A stretch of DNA of 64,000 nt, taken from contig NZ_JPRI01000008.1 of NCBI RefSeq assembly GCF_000737765.1, positions 186,001-250,000 of the forward strand, in the 5' to 3' direction. Made by a program: the position numbers and the translations under genes. Below are positions 28,519 through 36,287 of the stretch, one piece after another. The notes below the pieces were generated by a model. It was not told the DNA's origin. It saw nothing but the letters and a program-made list of their open reading frames with translations, and made no database searches. Position 1 is the stretch's first letter. Each line of letters opens with the position of its first letter. Origin of the DNA: Chryseobacterium vrystaatense. GTDB taxonomy: Bacteria; Bacteroidota; Bacteroidia; Flavobacteriales; Weeksellaceae.

Positions 28519-28977
28519 CCTGATGCAGCCACAAGATTCGCCGGTGTACCTGCTGTGGAAGAACTGATCGTGATCTTCTCCCCACAGTCAGGAATATGAG
28601 CTGACAGTTTACCTGTTATTGTCTGTGTGGAACTCGATGCTAAACTGTACGTCTTGCCTTCTGACAGAATCAGTTCTTTGATCTCATTATCCTTGATCAG
28701 TTTTCCATTCCCGTTCATCGTTATACGGTTATAATAAACCTTACCACTCTGAACATACCCCAGATTACCTTCCAGTTCCGCCTTTTCGAAACTTATATTA
28801 TAATAATGCTGACCGGCATAAGGCTTGACTTTAGGATACCCAAGGACACCTGTAAAGCGGATATGAGACGTCCCCGCATTCAATGTTAAATAAGAAGAGT
28901 CAGCGGAAAAATCTCCATCATACATTGTACCTGTAATATAGAAATCTGAACTTCCAAGATTCAATGTTCTGGGTTTG

Positions 28978-29147
28978 CTTCCTGTATCACCCGAATAATT
29001 TTTCATAGAAACTTTATGATTAAGGGTTGCCAAAGTACCCGCTGAATGGGTAATCGTGCTGGAAACAGATAGATCATCCATTAAACTGACCGAAGTTTCT
29101 TCCTCAAAAAATACGCTGCCATTTACCGGAACTCCATTGCTCTTAAC
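28978..29147. repeat. 170-bp perfect direct repeat, copy 2
   Basis: Identical to 27915-28084. It encodes most of the extra 61-residue block inserted in unit 1, so this copy is the likely recipient of the transfer. Confidence 0.85.
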
Positions 29148-29795
29148 CGTTCTGGGTTTACCTCCCGTATTCCCGGCATAACTTCTTACAGATACCTTGT
29201 GATTATTTGTATTGAAAGTACCCGCCATATGGTTCAATCTTCCGGCAGCTGAAAAATCATCGAGCAGGCTGATCGATGTTTCATCTTCAAAATAAACGTC
29301 ATCATTTCCTGTAATGGGAACCCCATTACTTTTGATAGTTTTGGCAATATTGGCATTCCGATAATACAGATACACACTGTTGACCGTCATTCCGCTCTGC
29401 CATTCGGATGAACCGTAAATATTAATCGGATTGGCAGTACTCGCACTATTTAAAACAGGGGCTACTGCACTTCCTGAAAAAGTAATATTCCGCATATTGG
29501 CTGGAACGTTAACCGTAACTGTTTTGCTTGATGCTGTAAATCCGGAATTGGCATCAAAATATACATCATCTGTAAGACCAGGCACTACGAATGGTATTCC
29601 GGAGCCCCCTGAAGACGTTCTCCAATGGTTGATATCACTCCAGTTTCCACTTCCTCCTACCCAATAATAATTGGCAGCAAATCCTTTTACCGAACATAAA
29701 AAGAAAAAAAGGAAGAGAAAATATTTAAAATTTTGTTTTTGTTTTATCATAATTCTCAATCCATTAATTAATGTAATCTATTATTTAACAGATAC

Positions 29796-30410
29796 TTATT
29801 TCACAACAAAAACAACATTCATATACGTCGGCTTACTCTTATCAGCTGTACTCAGAACACTATAGGAAAGTTTTCCTCCTGCGTCAATAGCTACATTTTC
29901 AAAGATGGTACTGTCATACCAGGTCACATAATATTCCAAAGCATTAGATGCATAGATGGGAATACTTCCTGACGCACCGGTACTACTGGCCATTGGTGTC
30001 GAAAACTGCCCGGTGTAGTTCGTATACAAGTCTATCGTTCCTGAGGAAACTGCTGTATTGATGGGAATGGAAGGAGAATAAAAGAATTTGGGAGCATTCA
30101 CCAGTACAGGTTCCCATTTATCGGTGGCATCTTTCCAGTACCAGTATCCTATTCCTGTAATATCTTTAACCGAAGCAGTAGATGCCGAAGTACTGTAGAC
30201 CAGGGTTCCGGATCTCAGCCCAGTAGTATTTATAGACTCTATATCATTTCCGGACAGTTGAGGGAAAGCAATCCCTGCCTTCGTTCCAGAAGTATACCCC
30301 GCAGGCAGGGTAACATCCAGAGTAGCCTGTGGGTTTGTAGTGTTCACACCAACCTGGGCAAACGCCAGACCAGATAACAAGAAAAAAATTGGAATAACTT
30401 TTCGTTTCAT
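29796..30410 (-). CDS. Secreted protein of the QVGINT-TP-LDV family, copy 3
   Basis: A 204-residue exported protein (signal MKRKVIPIFFLLSGLAFAQ, then VGVNTTNPQATLDVTLPAGYTSG). It is nearly collinear with copy 2, sharing GIAFPQLSG, TGLRSGTLVYSTSAST, YWYWKDATDKWEP and NVVFVVK at the end. It heads cassette 2, 36 bp before the frameshifted repeat gene, and has the same promoter-palindrome layout as cassette 1. It appears intact even though its partner gene is broken. Confidence 0.75.
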   Translation of the reverse strand: MKRKVIPIFFLLSGLAFAQVGVNTTNPQATLDVTLPAGYTSGTKAGIAFPQLSGNDIESINTTGLRSGTLVYSTSASTASVKDITGIGYWYWKDATDKWEPVLVNAPKFFYSPSIPINTAVSSGTIDLYTNYTGQFSTPMASSTGASGSIPIYASNALEYYVTWYDSTIFENVAIDAGGKLSYSVLSTADKSKPTYMNVVFVVK

Positions 30411-30507
30411 TAAATATTTTTTTAAAATGTTTTTCAGATAAAAAGAAATGGCATCAAATAGCTATTTCGGAATTCATAAAAAAGTATGTGTGTTTTTTCA
30501 CAAACGG

Positions 30508-30538
30508 CAAATATATCCTGAAACAGAGGGTTAGACAA
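30508..30538 (-). promoter_or_regulatory. Promoter of cassette 2 (TTG-20 bp-TATATTTG)
   Basis: On the minus strand TTG (30536-30538) and TATATTTG (30508-30515) are 20 bp apart, a full Bacteroidota consensus promoter. It resembles the cassette 1 promoter in detail, including a shared TTTCAG just before the -7 box. Confidence 0.75.
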
Positions 30539-30539
30539 G

Positions 30540-30579
30540 AAAAAGGCTGTCACTATTCGCGAATAATGACAGCCTTTTT
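30540..30579. promoter_or_regulatory. 40-bp palindrome upstream of cassette 2 promoter
   Basis: AAAAAGGCTGTCA, one mismatch, TATTCGCGAATA, one mismatch, TGACAGCCTTTTT. Compared with cassette 1 the arm changes from TTA/TAA to TCA/TGA on both sides, a compensatory change that preserves the dyad. The centre is again 21.5 bp from the -33 element. Confidence 0.7.
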
Positions 30580-30829
30580 AGCATATAAAATGATATTTAA
30601 AAAGAATATTTTTCCAGTCTTTTTTATAGAACTAAAAACAATAATCATGATAAACAAAAAATACGTGATACACATTATAAGAAATCAGTGTTTATAAGTA
30701 AGATCAACGTTAGCTAATTCACGACCGGTTACTGGTCACCCAGCCTGTACGATCCGGAGTAAAAATCTCAAAACTTATCTGGTTTTGTATTATATTTGTT
30801 ATACAGTTTAATTCACAAAAACCTTACAT
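30580..30829. other. Intergenic region before the DUF72 gene
   Basis: No gene is supported. A -7-like box TATATTTG lies at 30791-30798 on the plus strand, about 30 bp before the next ATG and is its likely promoter, though a -33 TTG is missing. Confidence 0.4.
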
Positions 30830-31717
30830 ATGAAATTCGGACAGGTAGAAGATCCTTCAAAAATAGATTTTACGTTACCAAAAGATCATTCCAGAACCAA
30901 AGAAATTTTAAGTCAAAATAAAAAAGGTCTGGAGAATATTTCCATAGGATGTGCTAAATGGAATAAAACTGACCTTAAAGGATTCTATCCAAAAGGAACG
31001 AAAGATGAACTGACCTATTATGCCACTCAGTTTAATTCTATTGAACTGAATGCCACCTTTTACGGAATGCCAACCCCTGAACAGGTATCTGTATGGAAAG
31101 ATAAAACTCCGGCAGATTTTAAATTCTTTCCGAAGATCACCAATACCGTATCTCACTTCAGAAGACTTATCGACGTAACAGAACCCGTGACCCATTTCGC
31201 CTCAGCAATCATGAATTTTGATGAAAAACTGGGCATGGCTTTCCTCCAGCTTCATGATAATTTCAAACCCAAAGATTATGACAGGCTGGAAAAATTCGTC
31301 AAAGACTGGCCCAAAGAGGTTCCCCTCGCTATAGAACTCCGAAATACAGAATGGTTCACCGATGAAGAAATTTTCAATACAACCTGTGAGCTTTTTGAAA
31401 AGAATAACATCACTAATATCATCGTAGATACCGCCGGAAGAAGAGATATGCTTCACATGCGCCTTACTACACCCAACGCATTTATCCGATATGTAGGCGC
31501 CAATGCCGAAAGCGATTATGAAAGACTGGATGACTGGATGAAACATCTGACAAAATGGAAAAAAGAAGGGCTTCAAAACGTATATTTCTTTGTTCATCAG
31601 AATATTGAAAAAGCTTCGCCGCTTCTTTCCTCCTATTTTATAAAAAAAATGAATGAGGAGTGGAAGACAGACTTGCATATACCGCAAATGGCTGTAGAGA
31701 ATGGAACATTGTTTTAG
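30830..31717 (+). CDS. DUF72 (YecE-like) family protein
   Basis: A 295-residue TIM-barrel-like protein: ISIGCAKWNKTDLKGFYPKG (about 37-56), YYATQFNSIELNATFYGMPT, DFKFFPKITNTVSHFRRL, MAFLQLHDNF, IELRNTEWFTDEE and YFFVHQNIEKASPLLSSYF. These are the recurring conserved blocks of DUF72/YecE. Full length. The biochemical activity of the family is not established. It stands alone with its own candidate promoter (TATATTTG at 30791-30798). Confidence 0.88.
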   Translation: MKFGQVEDPSKIDFTLPKDHSRTKEILSQNKKGLENISIGCAKWNKTDLKGFYPKGTKDELTYYATQFNSIELNATFYGMPTPEQVSVWKDKTPADFKFFPKITNTVSHFRRLIDVTEPVTHFASAIMNFDEKLGMAFLQLHDNFKPKDYDRLEKFVKDWPKEVPLAIELRNTEWFTDEEIFNTTCELFEKNNITNIIVDTAGRRDMLHMRLTTPNAFIRYVGANAESDYERLDDWMKHLTKWKKEGLQNVYFFVHQNIEKASPLLSSYFIKKMNEEWKTDLHIPQMAVENGTLF

Positions 31718-32103
31718 GGGTAATCAATATCTATCTACTTTTGGTTAGTGTTTTTTGCTAAACATAATCTTACTTTGATATTTTTTGATACATATAAGGG
31801 GTACGAAGGTATTTCCTACATATGTTTTAATGCACAACGATTTTGAATTTTTTTAGCTCCAGCAGATTTAATGTTTTTACATTTTAAAAATTACTAAAGA
31901 TTACTCCTTTTTAATTCTTATCCTACCGTTCCGGGCTCTTGAATTTGTATTTTGAATTGAAAACAAGATTCTGTTATTCTGTGACAGTTGTTTTTAAGCA
32001 TAATTGCAAAAAGCGGATTAAAAAGCTGTTTTTATTGAAAAAAAACAGTAATTTAGAGTGTACTGTTCACATAGGGACATGTACGTTTAAAATACAAAAT
32101 GTC
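31718..32103. other. AT-rich intergenic region
   Basis: A frame is open through part of this stretch, but its composition is non-coding in look and it merges into the next gene upstream of a better start. No RNA or hairpin of note. Confidence 0.4.
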
Positions 32104-32337
32104 ATGGAAAAAGAAATTTGCACAATTAGCATTGCAAGCACCTGGCTCGGTGATGCCTATACTTTTTATGAAGATGAACGAAGAATAAAAAGAGTCTACG
32201 ATAACCACAGCCTAAACGCCAACCGCACAGAATGGCTGGAACCCCATCAGATTAGTAAACAGATTAAGGATAAATTGGTTAAAAGCTGCCCTGAAGAATT
32301 TAAGGAGCAGGTCATGCATATTTTGGATTACCCATAA
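32104..32337 (+). CDS. Small conserved-looking protein of unknown function
   Basis: A 77-residue soluble protein starting MEKEICTISIASTWLGDAYTFYEDERRIKRVYD and ending EQVMHILDYP. The frame is open 55 codons further upstream, but that part is low-complexity and basic, so the ATG at 32104 is preferred. No signal peptide. No family assignment is possible by eye. Confidence 0.55.
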   Translation: MEKEICTISIASTWLGDAYTFYEDERRIKRVYDNHSLNANRTEWLEPHQISKQIKDKLVKSCPEEFKEQVMHILDYP

Positions 32338-32393
32338 TAGATGAGCAATGAGTAACTTTCAGACTTAGTCTGAGATTACCCATTGCTTATAGT

Positions 32394-32987
32394 TTAATGC
32401 TTATTTTTTCTCAACAACAATACAAGATTCAGGAAAAGCAGAAGAAAGTCAAGCGACACCCAGATTCCAAGTTTCGCATTTTCATAGTTATAACTGTCCA
32501 CCTGTTTTTTTGCAGTTTCGGAGAGTTTTACACTTTGATTGATATAGTTTTGTACTTCTACAATCTGGTCAATATTCTTATTTGGAACTGCATGCTGAGA
32601 AAAATAAACCATATTTTTCTTTCCCAGATACCCTATGATCCAATATTCATCGGATTTATCCATTTTTAGGTATTCCACCCTGTAATATTCGGGACGTATT
32701 TTTCCTATGTGTTTAGGCTCCAGATTTCCGTTTTTAGCACTGTCTACTTTGATCAGATAAAAGTCCAGTGTCTGCGGAAGTTTATTAACGACCTGCAGCC
32801 CTACCGAATTATCCACGAAGCCTACTGCGCTTTTTTTTATGAACCAATAGGTAAAAGTTGAAATTGAAAATACAACAGTAAGAATACGGAACAGTTTTGC
32901 CCATTTTGCCAACCTTCCTGATTTTACTTTAAATAAAATCAAAGAAAGTACACAAGCCCAAAAGATAACAAAAATGATAAATACCAT
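32394..32987 (-). CDS. Integral membrane protein of unknown function
   Basis: A 197-residue protein with two N-terminal membrane helices (about 2-20 and 34-51), a soluble middle with aromatic-rich YYRVEYLKMDKSDEYWIIGYLG and a C-terminal helix (about 172-191) followed by RKNKH. No motif recognised. A perfect -7 box (TATCTTTG on the minus strand, 32992-32999) ends only 5 bp before the ATG, so the mRNA may be leaderless. Confidence 0.65.
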   Translation of the reverse strand: MVFIIFVIFWACVLSLILFKVKSGRLAKWAKLFRILTVVFSISTFTYWFIKKSAVGFVDNSVGLQVVNKLPQTLDFYLIKVDSAKNGNLEPKHIGKIRPEYYRVEYLKMDKSDEYWIIGYLGKKNMVYFSQHAVPNKNIDQIVEVQNYINQSVKLSETAKKQVDSYNYENAKLGIWVSLDFLLLFLNLVLLLRKNKH

Positions 32988-33025
32988 GCTGCAAAGATAC
33001 TGATTTAAGATTTTTCAGAGGAATG

Positions 33026-33670
33026 TTAATCCACATTCCACTCTTTATAAAACTGATCAAGGAATCCCAGCATATAATCATGCCTTTCCTGAGCAATCTC
33101 CTTCCCTTTCTCGGTATTCATTAGATCTTTCAGAAGCAGAAGTTTTTCATAGAAATGATTAATCGTAGTTCCGTTGGACTTTTTATACTGATCTTTAGAC
33201 ATATTCAGACTTGGCTGAATTTCCGGATCATACATGGGATTATTTTTAAAACCTCCAAAATTAAAAGTTCTTCCGATTCCTATAGCACCAATCGCATCAA
33301 TACGGTCTGCATCCTGTACGATCTTAAGCTCAACCGGCAGCTCGGCCGGAGCTTCACCTCTGTTTTTAAACGAAATATTTTTGATAATAAACAGAACCTG
33401 TTCTATCACATCTTCTGAAACCTGCTGTTCTTCCAAAAAGCCTCTGGCTACTTTGGGAGCTATGGTTTCATCTCCGTTGTGAAACTTTGGATCTGCGATA
33501 TCATGCAGCAGTGCAGATAATTCCACAACATCGTGGTTACAGTCTTCAGCAGCAGCTATTTTTTTTGACAGTTTCCATACTCTTTCAATATGATACCAGT
33601 CATGTCCTGCTTCAGCGCCTTCTAATTTTTCTTTTACAAATTTTACGGTGTTTTCGATCGTACTTTTCAT
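33026..33670 (-). CDS. HD-domain hydrolase (YedJ-like phosphohydrolase)
   Basis: A 214-residue protein with metal ligands in the HD-superfamily order: HDWYHIERVWKLS (about 22-34), ALLHDIADPKFHNGDE (HD pair, about 49-64), and QDADRIDAIGAIGIGRTFNFGG (conserved Asp, about 112-133). Such proteins hydrolyse phosphate esters, with nucleotides as typical substrates. Its ATG overlaps the stop of the alpha/beta hydrolase gene by 4 bp (ATGA), so the two are translationally coupled. Confidence 0.88.
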   Translation of the reverse strand: MKSTIENTVKFVKEKLEGAEAGHDWYHIERVWKLSKKIAAAEDCNHDVVELSALLHDIADPKFHNGDETIAPKVARGFLEEQQVSEDVIEQVLFIIKNISFKNRGEAPAELPVELKIVQDADRIDAIGAIGIGRTFNFGGFKNNPMYDPEIQPSLNMSKDQYKKSNGTTINHFYEKLLLLKDLMNTEKGKEIAQERHDYMLGFLDQFYKEWNVD

Positions 33671-34512
33671 TTATCTGTCAATTCGTTTAAAATAATATTC
33701 CAGAGTTTTTTATTATAACTTCTAAAAAAATTGATGTGTCCGATCTCTTTTTTATCAGATTCAGAGGTTTTCACCAGCCTGTAGGAAGGTTTAAGGTTAG
33801 GATAGGTATTATTTAAAAGGCTTAACACCCCTTTTTCAGTAAGCCATACATCATCTTCCGCCCGGATCACAAATACTTTTTGTGTTAAATTTTTAGAATA
33901 GTCATCAATTTTCTCCAGCAGTCTGTTGGTTGATTTCCTGTTTAAAATTAAGGTTCTCCAGTCATATGCGCAATTTTTTGGAAGACTTTCTCCCAGTCCA
34001 AACCAATTGGCAGGAAAATAGCCTAATAATCCGGTAGTTAACGGCTGAACAATTCCAAACCCAAGATAGGCTTCGATCTTAGTTTTGAGTTTCAGGTTTC
34101 CTACGAATGCATTTTGGGTCCCCACAAAGATGAATTCATCAAACATGGTAGAATCCTCATTCATTCCGAGGATTAATGCGCCTACCGAATGGCCCAGACA
34201 GTACTTCTTATACGCTGAAAATTCGTTTTTAATATACTGAGTAAGCGTTTTGTAGTCCTCCGATCCCCAGATCCTCATCGAGGCTTTAAAACCTTTCATA
34301 TTTTGAGGTTTTGAAAGTCCGATTCCCCTGTAATCATAAGAAATCACCGTAAATCCCTGTTCCGAAAAAAAACGGGCAAATGAGAAATAGACCTGTTGTT
34401 TCACTCCTGTTGCCGAATTGATCAGAAGCAGTTTTCCATTGCTTTTATCAGGTCTGAAAAGGTGAACAGAAAGTGATATGCGGTCGTTTGTAATGAGTTC
34501 CAGTTTTTCCAT
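33667..34512 (-). CDS. Alpha/beta hydrolase
   Basis: A 281-residue serine hydrolase. The nucleophile elbow is GHSVGA (YCLGHSVGALILG). The acid is probably in VIRAEDDVWLT and the histidine in EIGHINFFRSYN. The oxyanion region reads INSATGVKQQVYFSFARFFSEQGFTVISYDYRG. The start MEKLELITNDR is chosen because the longer start adds an unlikely MDFFFYP. The substrate is unknown. It overlaps the HD-domain gene by 4 bp. Confidence 0.85.
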   Translation of the reverse strand: MEKLELITNDRISLSVHLFRPDKSNGKLLLINSATGVKQQVYFSFARFFSEQGFTVISYDYRGIGLSKPQNMKGFKASMRIWGSEDYKTLTQYIKNEFSAYKKYCLGHSVGALILGMNEDSTMFDEFIFVGTQNAFVGNLKLKTKIEAYLGFGIVQPLTTGLLGYFPANWFGLGESLPKNCAYDWRTLILNRKSTNRLLEKIDDYSKNLTQKVFVIRAEDDVWLTEKGVLSLLNNTYPNLKPSYRLVKTSESDKKEIGHINFFRSYNKKLWNIILNELTDK

Positions 34513-34601
34513 AGGGTAAAAGAAAAAATCCACTATAAAAGTGGAGATTTTACTTATATTTTTATGTTAAGTTTCTAACTTTCGATATGTGGTAAATAGT
34601 T

Positions 34602-35492
34602 TTAAGAAAGGAAGTCGGACATTCTTGGAAGTCCTGTCTGTGAGCCCTTCCCACCTGAAACCCTTGAAGAGACCTCATTTCCGAATTTCACACAATCCTC
34701 GATCGTATTTCCATGACAGAGTGCTACGGCAAATCCTGACATAAAAGCATCTCCCATTCCCATTTTGTAAACGGTTTCATCTCTATCATTTCTGTAATAC
34801 TTCATTTCCGTACCGTCAAAATAGATGGTAGAATTGGTATCATCCCGTACAAAAACTTTATTAAAATACTTTTTAAGAATTTCTTCTCTTTTCTCTTCTC
34901 CAAAAACAGTATGCAGCTCACTGCTTTTTGCTACAATAAAATCTACGTTTTCAATAATCCCTTCGCTTACCTTCATAGCCGGTGAAGCGTAAAGTCCTAC
35001 TTTTTTACCGTATTTCTTGGCTTTTCTTATGGTATATTCCACGACTTCTATTGCGACTTCAAGCTGAACGAGAATCAGATCTACTGTATGAAAATAGCGG
35101 TCTGCTTCTTCAATATGTTGTATACTAAGACATTTATTAGCTGCCGGGACTACTACAATAGCTGCATTTCCATGGCTGGTGGTTACATAGGCTGTACCTG
35201 TAGATTCTGTATCGGTCTCATGAACAAAGCCTACATTGACATTTTCACCCACCAGATTTCTCATGATCTGCTGACCAAGAGGATCCATTCCTACGCATCC
35301 GATAAAATATACACTGGCTCCCAGTCTTGCAGTTCCTACGGCCTGATTGGCTCCTTTTCCTCCAAAATAGCTGTCTGAATTTACGGCCATAACCGTTTCA
35401 TTCGTTTGCGGAATTTTTTCGGTTTCTAAAACCAGATCAATTGAAGAGCTTCCTACAACAATAATTTTGGGTTGTTCTGATGAGAAATTCAT
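34602..35492 (-). CDS. PfkB-family carbohydrate kinase (ribokinase-like)
   Basis: A 296-residue kinase: N-terminal IIVVGSSSIDLVLETEKIP, the sugar-binding GGKGANQAVGTARLGA (about 43-58), a lid region, and a C-terminal catalytic loop YKMGMGDAFMSGFAVAL (about 244-260) containing the Asp base. The usual GAGD reads GMGD here, a visible departure in the anion-hole motif that should be noted but does not remove the catalytic Asp. Ribose is the most likely substrate by overall pattern, but other sugars or nucleosides are possible. Confidence 0.85.
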   Translation of the reverse strand: MNFSSEQPKIIVVGSSSIDLVLETEKIPQTNETVMAVNSDSYFGGKGANQAVGTARLGASVYFIGCVGMDPLGQQIMRNLVGENVNVGFVHETDTESTGTAYVTTSHGNAAIVVVPAANKCLSIQHIEEADRYFHTVDLILVQLEVAIEVVEYTIRKAKKYGKKVGLYASPAMKVSEGIIENVDFIVAKSSELHTVFGEEKREEILKKYFNKVFVRDDTNSTIYFDGTEMKYYRNDRDETVYKMGMGDAFMSGFAVALCHGNTIEDCVKFGNEVSSRVSGGKGSQTGLPRMSDFLS

Positions 35493-35539
35493 TGGTGTTT
35501 TGTGTTAGCTTAATATAATATTTTTAGAAAACTAGGTTT

Positions 35540-35547
35540 CAAAAATA
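35540..35547 (-). promoter_or_regulatory. Candidate -7 box of the PfkB-kinase gene
   Basis: The minus strand reads TATTTTTG, a TAnnTTTG match 48 bp before the ATG. It lies in the 65-bp gap to the DUF4241 gene. Confidence 0.4.
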
Positions 35548-35557
35548 ACTAATTTAA

Positions 35558-36193
35558 TTAACTTATTTCAATAAATTCAGTAATTATCTTAACGGGCTGA
35601 TGATCTTTATCATATGCAATATAACTTGCATAAAAACCTTCCCCATATCCTGTTTCAAAAGCGAAAATAGTTCCGGGATGTTCATCTGCCGGTTTCAGGA
35701 ATGCATATTGATCTATTGCTCCTTTTTCATCAAAGAAATACTCATGGAAAAATTCTTCATAAATCCCCATAAAGTCGGCTCCTTTGCTGTGATACAGTCT
35801 CTTTTCAAGTTCATTAAGACTGTTTTGGGTATCTGCATCCATCAGACATCCCATCCCGCTTTCCACAGGATACCCGAAGACTTCCTCTTCAGCAAGGTCT
35901 TTCACATTTTGTCCTGCAGTCACTGCCATTTCCCATTCGGATACCGCTGTATTGCTGAAAATAATTTCTGCATACGCGACACAGTTGCTTTCTCTTTCTT
36001 TATGCAGTAAAACAGAAAAATTCCCTTTCGGAAATTCTGTAGTGAAAGGCTGCATATCATTGGTGATCACAGGATCACAAGCCACCAACTTTCCACTTGA
36101 AAGATAGATCTTCCCCACTTCAAAACTTTCCAATAAAGGATTCTCTACGAAGTTTTTTGAGAATAGTTTTTTTATGTTTTCTAGGTGTGTCAT
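35558..36193 (-). CDS. DUF4241 family protein
   Basis: A 211-residue soluble protein: SFEVGKIYLSSGKLVACDPVI near residues 23-43, EVFGYPVESGMGCLMDADT (about 104-122), and the C-terminal FETGYGEGFYASYIAYDKD. These are the typical conserved blocks of DUF4241. The molecular role is not established. It stands as a single gene between the sugar kinase and valS. Confidence 0.75.
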   Translation of the reverse strand: MTHLENIKKLFSKNFVENPLLESFEVGKIYLSSGKLVACDPVITNDMQPFTTEFPKGNFSVLLHKERESNCVAYAEIIFSNTAVSEWEMAVTAGQNVKDLAEEEVFGYPVESGMGCLMDADTQNSLNELEKRLYHSKGADFMGIYEEFFHEYFFDEKGAIDQYAFLKPADEHPGTIFAFETGYGEGFYASYIAYDKDHQPVKIITEFIEIS

Positions 36194-36287
36194 TTATTCT
36201 TAATTATTTAAAGTGTCAGGCTGAGCACAGATTTCCTCTATGTACTCAGCCCGACATTCCGACAAACTTAATGTCTGTCTTTTAAAT

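Larger units (their letters stand above)
27005..28585 (-). pseudogene. 3' part of a frameshifted WVGGSG-repeat surface gene
   Basis: The frame is homologous to the 1203-residue protein from about codon 25 on (LQDIKASGGAVFKALESLDSGNNAGW). It then contains one full WVGGNGNWNDRAHW unit and the same C-terminal region, ending PSMINPGLPIRNY. The first about 24 codons (MGRRSRSVLPQQ...) are an out-of-frame reading of the upstream gene, so it is not an independent protein with its own signal peptide. It is joined to the frame at 28500-29759 by a lesion at an A7/T7 run (28512-28518). If the lesion is real, this portion is untranslated unless a slip restores the frame. Confidence 0.75.
28500..29759 (-). 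pseudogene. 5' part of a frameshifted WVGGSG-repeat surface gene
   Basis: 419 codons with signal peptide (FKYFLFLFFFLCSVKGFAA) and a first repeat unit YYWVGGSGNWSDINHW. The unit is abnormal: after GNTGGKPR it carries a second, extra 61-residue copy of the KSNGV to GSKPR section before resuming at TLNLGSSDFYITG. It stops at GFFAGY where the intact paralogue reads on through PGVSIDVSRVILKDI. Compared with that paralogue about 23 nt are missing at the junction. The product would be a truncated exported protein. Together with 27005-28585 it would encode about 918 residues. Confidence 0.75.

Noticed and set aside
28510..28585. An independent start for the downstream half of the split repeat gene (MGRRSRSV...)
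   Set aside because: The first 24 codons are an out-of-frame reading of DNA that codes for repeat-unit sequence in the other frame, and there is no signal peptide for an exported family.
30540..30579. Palindrome taken as a simple transcription terminator
   Set aside because: It has a T-run on the plus strand, but no plus-strand gene ends before it. Its fixed distance to a consensus minus-strand promoter in two cassettes fits an operator better.
30488..30697. Rightward 69-codon frame
   Set aside because: It reads through the palindrome and the minus-strand promoter of cassette 2, and no motif or signal supports it.
31939..32103. N-terminal extension of the small gene ending at 32337
   Set aside because: The extra 55 codons are low-complexity and basic, and the ATG at 32104 gives a normal small soluble protein.
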